Below are positions 41,814 to 50,590 of a stretch of DNA of 64,000 bases, piece after piece (positions within the stretch are counted from its first letter, which is position 1; the number at the start of each line of letters is the position of its first letter). Source of the stretch: Microtetraspora sp. NBRC 13810. GTDB taxonomy: Bacteria; Actinomycetota; Actinomycetes; Streptosporangiales; Streptosporangiaceae. The stretch lies in contig NZ_BSRQ01000003.1 of NCBI RefSeq assembly GCF_030268685.1, positions 224,598-288,597 on the forward strand. Direction: 5' to 3'. The notes under the pieces were generated by a model that was given only the letters and a program-made list of their open reading frames with translations, was not told the DNA's origin and did no database searches. Position numbers and translations under genes: made by a program.

Positions 41814-42962
41814 ATGGACCTGCTGGACACCCTGCGGGGACCCGTACCACCACTGGCGCACGACGCCCGCGCCATCGCGGCGCTGGCCGCCAACCCCGGG
41901 TGCGCCCGGCGCGCGGTGCTCGACGCGGCCGGGGTGGACAAGGACCTGACGGCCCGCCACCTGGGATTCCCCGCGCCGTTCGGGCAGTCCCGGTTCGCGA
42001 TCACCCGGGGCAACGCGTTCGAGGACCTGGTGAAGGACAACGGGTGCGCCGAACTGCTGCGGCTGCTGCGCGACCTGCTGGGCCTGCCGATCCCGCAGGT
42101 GGGCTACCACGACGTGGCCCAGGTCGGCGCGCACCTGCGGCACTCCCACACCCGGGCGCTCATCGACCGGGCGGCCCGCGACAGCGATGACGCCGGCACC
42201 TTCTACGACCATCCCCTGCTCAGCCTGGAGATCGCCGGGCACGTCTCCTACCTGGAGCCCGACGTGGTCGCCTTCCGGCTCGGCGGGCGGTTCCACATCG
42301 TGGAGATCAAGTCGTTCGCGATGATCGACGGGCAGGCGGAGCCGGCCAAGGTGGCCGCCGCGGCGCGGCAGGCGGCGGTCTACGTGCTGGCGCTGCGCCG
42401 GCTGCTCGAAGACCTCGGGCACGACCCCGGCCGGGTGTCGCACGAGGTGGTCCTGGTCTGCCCGGAGAACTTCGCGAACCGCCCGGCCGCCGCGCTGGTG
42501 GACGTGCGCAGGGAGCTGGCCATGCTGCGGCGGCAGCTCACCAGGATGACCCGGGTGGAGGAGATCGTGTCCGGGTTGCCGCCCGGGATCACCTTCGACC
42601 TGGTGCGCGACGACGCGGGGCGCCCGGCCCGGCCGGTGGCCGAGCTGACCGAGGCGATCGGCACGGTGCCCGCCCGCTACGCGCCCGAGTGCCTGTCCAC
42701 CTGCGACCTGTGCCTGTTCTGCCGGGACGAGGCGCGCGCCTGCGGGTCCACCGACCAGCTCGGCAGGCAGGTCCGCGACCAGCTCGGCGGGGTCGCCGGG
42801 ATCGCGGAGGCGCTGGCCCTGGCCGAGGGCGCCGGGCGACCGGCCGACGGCCAGGAGGAGATCGCCGGGCTGCTCCGTCTCGCCGACCGGCTGCGCGCCG
42901 AGTGCCTGACCGCCGAGCCCCTCGCCGGGGCACGCCTGGAAGCCCTGGAAGGAGCCCGGTGA
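41814..42962 (+). CDS. Cas4/RecB-like PD-(D/E)XK nuclease with Fe-S cysteines
   Basis: A 382-residue nuclease-like protein. RecB/Cas4 motifs appear in order: GxxxE at Gly66-Glu70 (RGNAFEDLV), the metal Asp150 in SYLEPDVVAF, ExK at Glu164-Lys166 in HIVEIKSF, and QxxxY at Gln186-Tyr190 (ARQAAVYVLAL). Cys30 (NPGCARR) precedes the nuclease core, and Cys293, 297, 300, 303 and 310 follow it (CLSTCDLCLFCRDEARAC); this spacing is that of the 4Fe-4S cluster in Cas4, AddB and DNA2. DNA cleavage is therefore expected. AAGGGG lies 7 nt before ATG 41814; GTG 41808 overlaps the preceding stop. There are no cas genes nearby, and the SF1 helicase two genes on is a likely partner. Confidence 0.85.
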   Translation: MDLLDTLRGPVPPLAHDARAIAALAANPGCARRAVLDAAGVDKDLTARHLGFPAPFGQSRFAITRGNAFEDLVKDNGCAELLRLLRDLLGLPIPQVGYHDVAQVGAHLRHSHTRALIDRAARDSDDAGTFYDHPLLSLEIAGHVSYLEPDVVAFRLGGRFHIVEIKSFAMIDGQAEPAKVAAAARQAAVYVLALRRLLEDLGHDPGRVSHEVVLVCPENFANRPAAALVDVRRELAMLRRQLTRMTRVEEIVSGLPPGITFDLVRDDAGRPARPVAELTEAIGTVPARYAPECLSTCDLCLFCRDEARACGSTDQLGRQVRDQLGGVAGIAEALALAEGAGRPADGQEEIAGLLRLADRLRAECLTAEPLAGARLEALEGAR

Positions 42963-42993
42963 CCGTTTCGACCCCGTCCCGGCGGGAGCCGCG

Positions 42994-44463
42994 GTGAGCG
43001 TCCTCGCCGCGCTGGCCCGGCTGCGCGCGGTGCGGGAGGGCAGGGCTCAGCCGGTGGCGACCGTGCGGCACTGTCACGTCGCCGAGCGGCCACTGGTGTT
43101 CATCCCGCTCACCCTGGCGGGCGAGGCCGCCGCGCCGCTGGCCGCCATGGTGGGCACCGATCCGGACGCGCCCCGGCTGCTCGTGGTGCCGCAGCCGCGT
43201 GACCGGGATCTGCGCTTCGCCTTCGCCGCCGAGCTGGCCGAGGTGCTCCTGCCGTACGTCGAGGGGTTCGGCAAGGCGACGGAGACCGTGGAGCGGCGCA
43301 ACGCGGAGCCGTACGAGCGGTGTTCGGACGCGCCGCAGATCATGGTGCCGAACGCGCAGGCGGCGGCGTTCACCGGGCTGCTCGGCCGGTCCACCCGGTT
43401 CCGCCGGGCCGAGGGGCCGCACGCCGTGCATCCGTCGGTGCCGTTCCTGGGCCGCTGGCTGACCTATTTCGCCGACCGGGCGAAGTATCCCGGTTCGTCG
43501 CTGCTGCTGACCGCCACCGACGCGCTGGGCCTGCACTGGGCGACCGGGCAGAGCGGGCTGGAGGACGCCAACCTCGCCGCGCTGATGGGCTGGATCGACC
43601 CGCCGCCCGGGTTGACCGGGCCGCGGGCCGCGCAGGAGGCGGAGGACCCGCTGATCTGGCCGCCCGCCGGACCGGCCACCGATCCCGGCTTCGACAACGA
43701 GGTGCTCGCCCCGGCGATCGACGCGTACACCCGCGGCCCCTCGCCGCGCGCCGTGGAGCGGATCCGCGAGGCGCTGCGCGGGCAGCTCGAACCGACGTGG
43801 CGGCTGATGTGGCGGGCGGCGGAGCTGCTGCGCGCGCTGCCGGCCGGGGCGAGCGTGGCTCAGCGGTGGGACGCCGACCGGGGGTCCTTCACCGACTTCC
43901 TCGGCCGGATGGCGGAGGAGACGCCGCCGCAGCCGAGGCGGGACGGCGCGGTGGCCGCCGCGTCCCGGCTGGCCCGGATGGAGCGCGCGCACGCGGCCTT
44001 CGACGTGCAGCGCGCCTACGACGATCCGCTGGTCATGGCCGAGTACCGGCTGACCGGCGAGGCGTTCGCCGGCCGCGTCGCCGCCGCCGACCCCGGTCAC
44101 GCGGAGGGCGAGGGCCGCTCGCGCAAGCTGCGCCCGCTGGTCACCGTCGAGACCGCCGACCCGGTACGGCTGGCGCCGGGCACCGTGCTCGGCACCCCGG
44201 ACCGGCGCGGCCAGGAGGCCGAGGTGGTCGCCGCCGGGGACGGCTCGGTCACCATCAAGATCACCAAGGGGATGGGCCGGGGCCGCACGCCCGCCCCGGG
44301 CGCGGTGCCCGAGGTGGGCGAGCGGGTCTGCTACAGCTCGCTGACCGGCGACTTCCAGGCCGCCGCCGCGCTGCCCGAGCCCGAGCTGACCCCGTGGACG
44401 CACGGCGGCCCGCCGCCGGAGTACGTGCCCCGCGACGAGGACGCGAGCGAGGAGTGGTCATGA
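42994..44463 (+). CDS. Unknown protein between nuclease and helicase, with a beta-rich C-terminal domain
   Basis: A 489-residue protein that I cannot place in a family. The N-terminal part (1-130) mixes strands and helices (RPLVFIPLTLAGEAAAPL, PRLLVVPQPRDRDLRFAFA). The middle is helical with many Arg and Trp (IREALRGQLEPTWRLMWRAAELL). Residues about 380-455 look like a small beta barrel (PLVTVETADPVRLAPGTVLG, EAEVVAAGDGSVTIKITKGM, EVGERVCYSSL), which recalls the OB-type barrel inserted in UPF1/DNA2 helicases; this is inference from pattern only. GTG 42994 has GGAG at 5 nt. Its stop overlaps the helicase ATG by 4 bp. Confidence 0.8.
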   Translation: MSVLAALARLRAVREGRAQPVATVRHCHVAERPLVFIPLTLAGEAAAPLAAMVGTDPDAPRLLVVPQPRDRDLRFAFAAELAEVLLPYVEGFGKATETVERRNAEPYERCSDAPQIMVPNAQAAAFTGLLGRSTRFRRAEGPHAVHPSVPFLGRWLTYFADRAKYPGSSLLLTATDALGLHWATGQSGLEDANLAALMGWIDPPPGLTGPRAAQEAEDPLIWPPAGPATDPGFDNEVLAPAIDAYTRGPSPRAVERIREALRGQLEPTWRLMWRAAELLRALPAGASVAQRWDADRGSFTDFLGRMAEETPPQPRRDGAVAAASRLARMERAHAAFDVQRAYDDPLVMAEYRLTGEAFAGRVAAADPGHAEGEGRSRKLRPLVTVETADPVRLAPGTVLGTPDRRGQEAEVVAAGDGSVTIKITKGMGRGRTPAPGAVPEVGERVCYSSLTGDFQAAAALPEPELTPWTHGGPPPEYVPRDEDASEEWS

Positions 44464-45779
44464 CCGCGACGATCCCCGCGCCCGCCGCGCAGACGCCCGC
44501 CGCCGAGGCGGCGGCGGTGGTCGAGGCGGTGCTGGCCGACCTGCCGAGGCATCGCGGCGTGGTGGTGGACTCGCCGCCCGGCGCCGGCAAGTCCACCCTG
44601 GTGGTGCGGGCGGCCGGGCACATCGCCGAGACGGGCGAGCCGCTGATGATCGTCGCCCAGACCAACGAGCAGGTCGACGACCTGGTGGACCGGCTGGCCT
44701 CGGAGCATCCCGAACTGCCGATCGGACGATTGTCGGCGACCGCCTACCGCACGCCCGCCCGGCTGCTCGCGCACGGCAACGTCCGGGTCGCCGCCAAGCC
44801 CGCCGACCTGGGCGACCCGGCCGTGGTGGTGGCCACGGCGGACAAGTGGGCCTGGATCGGCGACCGGTCCTGGCCGTGGGCGATCGTGGACGAGGCGTAC
44901 CAGATGCGCTCGGACAAGCTGCTGCGCATCGCGGGCAGGTTCGAGCGGGCGCTGTTCGTGGGCGATCCCGGGCAGCTCGACCCGTTCTCCGTGGTGGGCG
45001 GCGAGCGGTGGGCCGGGCTGTCCTGGGACCCGGTGCAGAGCGCGGTGGCGGTGCTGCTGCGGCACAACCCGGACCTGCCGGTACACCGGCTGCCGGTGTC
45101 GTGGCGGCTGCCCGCCTCGGCCGCGCCGGTGGTGTCGGAGGCGTTCTACCCGTTCACCGGCTTCCGGGCGGGCACCGGGCCGGGCGACCGGTCGCTGGCG
45201 TACACCGCGGGCGGCATGCGCACCCCCTACGACCTGGCCCTGGAGGAGGCGGCGGCGACCGGCTGGGCGTTGTACGAGCTGCCCGAGCGGCACACCGTGC
45301 GCACGGACGCGGAGGCCGTCCAGGCGGTGGCCGAGCTGGCCTCCCGGCTGCTGGACCGGGCGCCGGTGGCGTCCTCCGAGCGGGGCGAGCACCGGGTGGG
45401 GCCCGGCCGGATCGCGATCGGGGCCGCGCACCGCGACCAGGTGGCGGCGATCCGGGCGGCGGGCGTCCCCGACGAGGTCACCGTGGACACCGCCAACCGG
45501 CTCCAGGGCCGGGAGTACGACGTGACGGTGGTGCTGCACCCGCTGTCGGGCCGCAGGGACGCCACGGCCTTCCACCTGGAGTCCGGGCGCCTGTGCGTGC
45601 TCGCGTCCCGGCACCGGCACGCCTGCGTGGTCGTCGCCAGGGCGGGCATCGCCGAGCTGCTCGACGCGCATCCCTCCGCCGAGCCGGTGCACCTCGGGGT
45701 GCCGGTGAAGTTCCCCGACGGCTGGGAGGCCAACCAGGCGGTGCTCACCCATTTGGCACGACACCGTGTCACTCCGTAA
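44460..45779 (+). CDS. Compact SF1 helicase/ATPase of the UPF1-DNA2 type
   Basis: A 439-residue ATPase. Motif I is SPPGAGKST (38-46), motif Ia AQTNEQVDDLV (66-76), motif II VDEAYQM (about 143-149), motif III FVGDPGQLDPFS (about 166-177), then PVSWRLPASAAPVV (motif IV region), TVDTANRLQGREYDVTVV (motif V) and LCVLASRHRHACVVVAR (motif VI). These are the signatures of SF1 helicases in the UPF1/DNA2 branch, in nearly minimal form and without large insertions. AGGAG lies 6 nt before the ATG, which overlaps the previous stop. With the Fe-S nuclease upstream it would make a DNA2-like nuclease-helicase from separate chains. Confidence 0.88.
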   Translation: MTATIPAPAAQTPAAEAAAVVEAVLADLPRHRGVVVDSPPGAGKSTLVVRAAGHIAETGEPLMIVAQTNEQVDDLVDRLASEHPELPIGRLSATAYRTPARLLAHGNVRVAAKPADLGDPAVVVATADKWAWIGDRSWPWAIVDEAYQMRSDKLLRIAGRFERALFVGDPGQLDPFSVVGGERWAGLSWDPVQSAVAVLLRHNPDLPVHRLPVSWRLPASAAPVVSEAFYPFTGFRAGTGPGDRSLAYTAGGMRTPYDLALEEAAATGWALYELPERHTVRTDAEAVQAVAELASRLLDRAPVASSERGEHRVGPGRIAIGAAHRDQVAAIRAAGVPDEVTVDTANRLQGREYDVTVVLHPLSGRRDATAFHLESGRLCVLASRHRHACVVVARAGIAELLDAHPSAEPVHLGVPVKFPDGWEANQAVLTHLARHRVTP

Positions 45780-45797
45780 CCGTTCTGGCTAGGATCG

Positions 45798-45816
45798 ACG
45801 GGCGCGGCCCGCCCGT
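45798..45816 (+). terminator. Short hairpin after the helicase gene
   Basis: ACGGGCG (45798-45804) and CGCCCGT (45810-45816) form a 7-bp stem with loop CGGCC in the 57-bp gap before the STAND/TPR gene. No U tract follows, so termination may be partial. Confidence 0.4.
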
Positions 45817-45836
45817 CCCCGACCCTGGACCGTCTC

Positions 45837-47921
45837 GTGTCAGCACCGGCATCACCCCGCTGGACAGGTCATCTGCCCGTGGAGACCAGCACGTTCGTCG
45901 GCAGGCGAGCCGAGCTGGCCGACATCTCGCGTCTGCTCGCCGAGGCCCGGCTGGTCACGCTGACCGGCTCCGGCGGCGTGGGCAGGAGCAGGCTCGCGCT
46001 GCGCGCCGCGGACGAGGCGGGCGAGGGGTTCCCGCACGGGGTGTGGCTGGCCGACCTGTCCGGCGTCGCCGACCCGCTGCTGCTTCCCGCGGCGATCGCC
46101 GCCGCCGTCCGGGCGCAGGACCAGTCGGCCCGCCCGGCGGTGGACGCCCTGTGCGACTACCTCGCCGGCAAGCGGATGCTGCTGGTCCTCGACTCCTTCG
46201 GGCACCTGCCCGACGCGTGCGCCATGCTGGTCGAGGTGCTGCTCGCCGCGGCGCCCGGCCTGTGGGTGCTGGCCACCGGCGGGCAGCCGCTCGGCGTGCC
46301 GGGCGAGCGGGTCCACCGGGTGCGGCCGCTCGCGCTGCCCGGCCCGGGGCGGCACTCCTCCGAGGCGGTCGACCTGCTGCTGGAGCGGGCCCGCGGGTAC
46401 ACTCCCACGCCGGGCCGCCTGCCGCTGCTCGCGCGGATCTGCCACCGCCTGGGCGGCATCCCGCTCGCGCTGGAGCTGGCCGCCGCCCAGCTCGGCCGGA
46501 TGTCGGCGGAGACCCTGCTCGGCGGGCTGGAGGACCGGTTCGCGCTGCTGGGCGGAGAGGGCGGCCCGTCCGCGCCGCGCACCCTGCGCACCGCGATCGG
46601 CTGGTGCCACGAGCTGTGCACGCCCGAGGAGCGGCTGCTGTGGGCCCGCCTGTCCGTCTTCGCCGGCGGTTTCGACCTGGCCGCCGCCGAGTACGTGTGC
46701 GCGGGCGAGCGGCTGTCCGCCGCCGAGGTGGGCCCGCTGCTGTCCCGGCTGGCGTCCCGGTCGATCGTGCGGTCCGTGCGCGGCGCCGAGCGGCGCTACC
46801 GGCTGCCGGCCCCGGTCGCGGAGTACGGCCGGGAGTGGCTGCGCGCGCTCGGTGAGGAGGACGGGCTGCGCCGCCGGCACCGTGACTTCTACCTGCGCAG
46901 GGCGCACCAGGGCGAGCGGGCCTGGTCCGGCGGGACGCAGCTCGAATGGTGCGACCGGCTCACCGGGGACGTCGCCGACCTGCGCGCCGCGATCGGCTTC
47001 AGCCTGCGCACCCCCGGCGAGCGCATGGCGGGCCTCGTCCTGGCCGGCACGCTGTGGTACTTCTGGGCGGCCTGCGGCCTGCTCCGGGAGGGCAGGCACG
47101 TCCTCGACCGGGCGCTCGACGTGACGCCCGGCTGCGGCGCGGCGCGCGCCAAGGCGCTGTGGGTGTGCGGGTGGCTGGCCGCGGCGCAGGGCGACCTGCC
47201 GCACGCCGCCGCGCGGGCGCGCGAGTGCCATGCCGAGGCCGCCGGCCGGCACGACGCCGCCGCCGTGGCCTACGCGGTCCAGGTGGCCGGCATGGCCGCC
47301 CTGTCCGCCGGCGACGCGCGCACCGCGGTGGAGCGGTTCACCGCCGCCACCTACCACCACCGGGCCAACGGCGACCTCCATCCGGGTCTGCTGCTCGGGC
47401 TGCCCCAGCTCGCGCTCGCCCTGCTGGCGGGCGGCGAGGTGGACCGGGCCCGGGCCGTGCTCGCCGAGTGCCTGGGCGTGTGCGACGAGGCGGGCGAGCT
47501 GTGGGCCCGGTCCTCCGCGTGCTACGCGCTGGGGCTGGTCGAGCGGGCGGCGGGGGACCTCGACGCCGCGTGGGCGCACGCCCGGGTGTCGCTGCGGATC
47601 AAGCGATTGTTCAACGACGTGGCCGGCAGCGTGCTGAACCTGGAGCTGCTCGCCTGGATCGCGGCCGGCCGGGGCGCGGCGGACCGCGCCGCCCTGCTGC
47701 TCGGCGCGGCCGAGGCCACCTGGCGGGGGTGCGGCCTGCCGCTTCCCGGCGCGCCGTTCTCCGCCGCCGGGCACCGGGAGTGCGAGGGCGCGGTCCGCGC
47801 CGAGCTGGGCGAGGTCGCCTACGAGGCCCTGCGCGAGGAGGGCTCGTCGTGGGAGCTGGGCGCGGCGATCGCCTACTCGCTCGGCGAGTGGAGCGGCCCG
47901 CGGCCACGCGTCTACGCCTGA
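45837..47921 (+). CDS. Degenerate STAND ATPase with TPR-like repeats (AfsR/LuxR-regulator type without HTH)
   Basis: A 694-residue protein. Residues 15-330 match the NB-ARC-like ATPase of large actinomycete regulators (TFVGRRAELADISRLLAEARLVTLTG, LPLLARICHRLGGIPLALELAAAQLG, RTLRTAIGWCHELCTPEERLLWARLSVFAGGF). Key residues have changed: the Walker A Lys is Arg50 (GSGGVGRSRLA) and the usual LVLDNCEH motif reads LVLDSFGH. The C-terminal half (about 360-690) is TPR-like (ALWVCGWLAAAQGDLPHAAARA). No SARP or LuxR DNA-binding domain exists at either end. ATP hydrolysis and direct DNA binding are doubtful, so a scaffold or sensor role is possible. GTG 45837 is the family-like start. The 3' end overlaps a convergent gene by 10 bp. 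Confidence 0.85.
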   Translation: MSAPASPRWTGHLPVETSTFVGRRAELADISRLLAEARLVTLTGSGGVGRSRLALRAADEAGEGFPHGVWLADLSGVADPLLLPAAIAAAVRAQDQSARPAVDALCDYLAGKRMLLVLDSFGHLPDACAMLVEVLLAAAPGLWVLATGGQPLGVPGERVHRVRPLALPGPGRHSSEAVDLLLERARGYTPTPGRLPLLARICHRLGGIPLALELAAAQLGRMSAETLLGGLEDRFALLGGEGGPSAPRTLRTAIGWCHELCTPEERLLWARLSVFAGGFDLAAAEYVCAGERLSAAEVGPLLSRLASRSIVRSVRGAERRYRLPAPVAEYGREWLRALGEEDGLRRRHRDFYLRRAHQGERAWSGGTQLEWCDRLTGDVADLRAAIGFSLRTPGERMAGLVLAGTLWYFWAACGLLREGRHVLDRALDVTPGCGAARAKALWVCGWLAAAQGDLPHAAARARECHAEAAGRHDAAAVAYAVQVAGMAALSAGDARTAVERFTAATYHHRANGDLHPGLLLGLPQLALALLAGGEVDRARAVLAECLGVCDEAGELWARSSACYALGLVERAAGDLDAAWAHARVSLRIKRLFNDVAGSVLNLELLAWIAAGRGAADRAALLLGAAEATWRGCGLPLPGAPFSAAGHRECEGAVRAELGEVAYEALREEGSSWELGAAIAYSLGEWSGPRPRVYA

Positions 47922-48853
47922 CCCGCCCCGACGGCCGTCGTCCCGCGCCACGCGTCGATGACGAGCACCTGCCGCATGCCCTCCGACAGGTAGAGGTCCA
48001 GCGCCGGGGTGGTGTTGCCGGTGTCGACGTGCAGGTAGGTGCCCTCCCTGCCGCGCCGGGCGTCGCCGGCGAAGGCGTGCCGCAGCAGCAGCCGGCCGAG
48101 CCCCCTGCCCCGGAAATGATCGGTGCCCAGCAGCATCGCGGCGGGTTCCCCGTGCACCCTGGCCACGAGGAGCTGGGACCAGTCGGTGCCGGCGGAGGCC
48201 TCGCGTTCCGCGTGCCACTCCTCGAAGGTCCGCGGCGTGAAGCCGAAGTGCTCGGTGAACCCGCCCTCGTGCACGAGGTGTCCTTCCCTGCGCACCTCGT
48301 CGGTGGTCCCCCGGTGGACCGTCACGCCGGGCAGCTCCCCCGGGTCGCGCGGCGGGCCCACGTGGTCGGCGCGTAGCCGGTGGAAGCTGGTGGCGTGGGT
48401 GAGGCCGCGGGCGGCGGCGAGGGCCCGCTTGGCGGTGTCCTCCCGGTAGATCCCGATGCCCAGGACGGCCTCGGCGCGGCCGTACCCGGCGGCGATCTCC
48501 GCGGCCCGCCCGGTCACCGCGTCCCACAGCCAGCCGGCGACGGCGGCCGGCGCGCCGGGCCGGGTGATCACTTCGATGTCCACGCTGACGGCCTCGCCGT
48601 CCCCGGGGGTCCTGCCGTACGCCCAGCCCCAGCCGGCGAGCCGGCCGTCCGGGCCGTGCAGCAGCCAGCCGTCACGGCCGAGGTCGAAGCCCGGCTCGGC
48701 GAGTTCGTCGGCGACGTCCCGCAGGGTCATGTCGGGCCGGCCCAGCACCTGGGTGTCGCAGGTGGCGATGAGCTCGTGAATCTGCGCGGCGTCCCCCGCA
48801 CCCGGCCGCCTGACCGGGTGGCCGGGAGGGGGTGGTGTCGTCAGCATGGTCAT
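47912..48853 (-). CDS. Tandem GNAT acetyltransferase with shortened second domain
   Basis: A 313-residue protein with two GNAT modules, as in mycothiol synthase-like enzymes. The first module (to about 150) is divergent (VRRPGAGDAAQIHELI, LAGWGWAYGR). The second (about 175-305) has FTPRTFEEWHAEREAS, LLVARVHGEPAAMLLG, the acetyl-CoA loop RGRGLGRLLLRHAF and VDTGNTTPALDLYLSEGMR. Between AAMLLGTDHF and RGRGLG about 17 residues are missing compared with usual members; these hold strand beta4 (the YVRTLGV segment) that lines acetyl-CoA. Activity of this domain is doubtful. GGAGACG lies before the ATG pair at 48853 and 48847. Confidence 0.83.
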   Translation of the reverse strand: MTMLTTPPPPGHPVRRPGAGDAAQIHELIATCDTQVLGRPDMTLRDVADELAEPGFDLGRDGWLLHGPDGRLAGWGWAYGRTPGDGEAVSVDIEVITRPGAPAAVAGWLWDAVTGRAAEIAAGYGRAEAVLGIGIYREDTAKRALAAARGLTHATSFHRLRADHVGPPRDPGELPGVTVHRGTTDEVRREGHLVHEGGFTEHFGFTPRTFEEWHAEREASAGTDWSQLLVARVHGEPAAMLLGTDHFRGRGLGRLLLRHAFAGDARRGREGTYLHVDTGNTTPALDLYLSEGMRQVLVIDAWRGTTAVGAGQA

Positions 48854-48906
48854 GGATGTCGTCTCCTCGACTTGCCGGGGACCGGCCCGCGAGTGGCCGC
48901 GGCCGC

Positions 48907-50517
48907 TCAGGCGCCCCCGAGGTCGCGTACGGCACGCTCGCGCATCTCCACCTTGCGGATCTTTCCGGTGACCGTCATCGGGAAGGCGTCCACCACCTGC
49001 ACGTACCGGGGGATCTTGTAGTGGGCCAGCCGTCCCGCGCAGAACTCCCGGAGCGCCTCGGCGGTGAGCGGCGGCGCGCCCTGGCGCATCACCACCCAGG
49101 CCATCAGTTCCTCGCCGTACTTCTCGTCCGGCACACCGATGACCTGGACGTCATCAATGTCGGGATGAGTGTAGAGAAACTCCTCGATCTCCCGCGGATA
49201 TATATTCTCGCCCCCGCGGATCACCATGTCCTTGATCCGCCCGACGATGTTGACGTAGCCGTGCTCGTCCATGGTCGCGAGGTCGCCGGTGTGCATCCAG
49301 CGGGCCGCGTCGATCACCTCCGCGGTGTCCGCCGGCCGATCCCAGTAGCCGAGCATGACCGAGTAGCCGCGGGTGCACAGCTCCCCCGGCACCCCGTGCG
49401 GCACGGTCAGCCCGCTCTCCGGGTGCACGACCTTCACCTCCACGTGCGGCAGGCACCGCCCCACGGTCCCGGTACGGCGGGCCAGGTCGTCCTCCCGCCG
49501 GGTCATCGTGGACACCGGGGACGTCTCCGTCATGCCGTAACAGATCGCCACCTCGGACATGTGCATCTCGCCGACGACGCGTTTCATCACCTCCACCGGG
49601 CACGGCGACCCGGCCATGATCCCGGTGCGCAGGGTGGACAGGTCGAAGGCGGCGAAGCCGGGGTGGGCGAGTTCGGCGATGAACATCGTCGGCACGCCGT
49701 ACAGGGAGGTGCAGCGTTCCTCCTGGACGGCGCGGAGCGTCTCGCCGGGGTCGAAGCCCGGCGAGGGGAGCACGACGCACGAGCCGTGCGAGGTGGCGGC
49801 GAGGTTGCCCATGACCATGCCGAAGCAGTGGTAGAGCGGCACCGGCAGGCAGATCCGGTCGTGCTCGGTGTAGCCGATCATCTCGCCGACGAAGAAGCCG
49901 TTGTTGAGGATGTTGTGGTGGGACAGCGTGGCGCCCTTGGGGAAGCCGGTGGTGCCCGAGGTGTACTGGATGTTGATCGGGTCGTCGAAGGAGAGGGTGG
50001 CCATCCGCTCGCGCAGCGCCGCCCGGCCGAGCGCGGCGCCGCCGTCGAGGAGGGTCTCCCAGCCTGGTTCGCCGATGTACACGACGCCGGTGAAGCCGAT
50101 CTCACAGACCATGGCCCGGTAGTCGGAGGTCCGGTGGGCGGTCGCGCTGACCAGCAGCTTCATCCCGGACTGCTCGACGACGTGGCGCAGTTCGTGGGCC
50201 CGGTAGGCGGGGTTGACGGTGACCAGAACGGCGCCGATCTTGGCCGTGGCATATTGCACGAACGTCCATTCGGCGCAGTTGGGCGCCCAGATCCCCACCC
50301 GGTCGCCCTTGGCGACGCCGCGGGCCATCAGGCCGAGGGCGACGCGGTTCACCTCCGCGTCCAGCTCGGCGTACGTCCAGCGGCGGCCGGTCGCGACCTC
50401 CACCAGGGCCTCGCGGTCGCCGAAGCGGGCCACGGCGCGTTCGAGGTCGTCTCCGACGGTGTCTCCCAGCAGCGGGGTCGCGGAGACGCCTGACGCGTAG
50501 GACGGGCCAGCACTCAT
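48907..50517 (-). CDS. Acyl-CoA synthetase (AMP-binding, FadD-like)
   Basis: A 536-residue ANL-family ligase that adenylates a carboxylic acid and transfers it to CoA. Motifs: [87 protein letters not shown], and the catalytic Lys in [12 protein letters not shown]. This set is that of medium- or long-chain fatty acyl-CoA synthetases such as FadD35; exact chain length is unknown. ATG 50517 is chosen by family start ([18 protein letters not shown]); GTG 50553 is in frame. It lies downstream of an MFS exporter gene on the same strand, with a 73-bp gap. Confidence 0.92.
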   Translation of the reverse strand: MSAGPSYASGVSATPLLGDTVGDDLERAVARFGDREALVEVATGRRWTYAELDAEVNRVALGLMARGVAKGDRVGIWAPNCAEWTFVQYATAKIGAVLVTVNPAYRAHELRHVVEQSGMKLLVSATAHRTSDYRAMVCEIGFTGVVYIGEPGWETLLDGGAALGRAALRERMATLSFDDPINIQYTSGTTGFPKGATLSHHNILNNGFFVGEMIGYTEHDRICLPVPLYHCFGMVMGNLAATSHGSCVVLPSPGFDPGETLRAVQEERCTSLYGVPTMFIAELAHPGFAAFDLSTLRTGIMAGSPCPVEVMKRVVGEMHMSEVAICYGMTETSPVSTMTRREDDLARRTGTVGRCLPHVEVKVVHPESGLTVPHGVPGELCTRGYSVMLGYWDRPADTAEVIDAARWMHTGDLATMDEHGYVNIVGRIKDMVIRGGENIYPREIEEFLYTHPDIDDVQVIGVPDEKYGEELMAWVVMRQGAPPLTAEALREFCAGRLAHYKIPRYVQVVDAFPMTVTGKIRKVEMRERAVRDLGGA

Positions 50518-50590
50518 CAGGCCAGCATCCAGCGTGAACGCCGCGGACGCCACCCCTGCCGGGGACGGCGTCCGCGGACGGCACGCGCCG

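Noticed and set aside
41814-42962. Cas4-like protein as part of a CRISPR-Cas system
   Set aside because: No cas1, cas2, effector genes or repeat-spacer array exist in the window.
45837-47921. Pathway-specific regulator of an antibiotic cluster
   Set aside because: It lacks SARP and LuxR DNA-binding domains and no biosynthetic genes are near.
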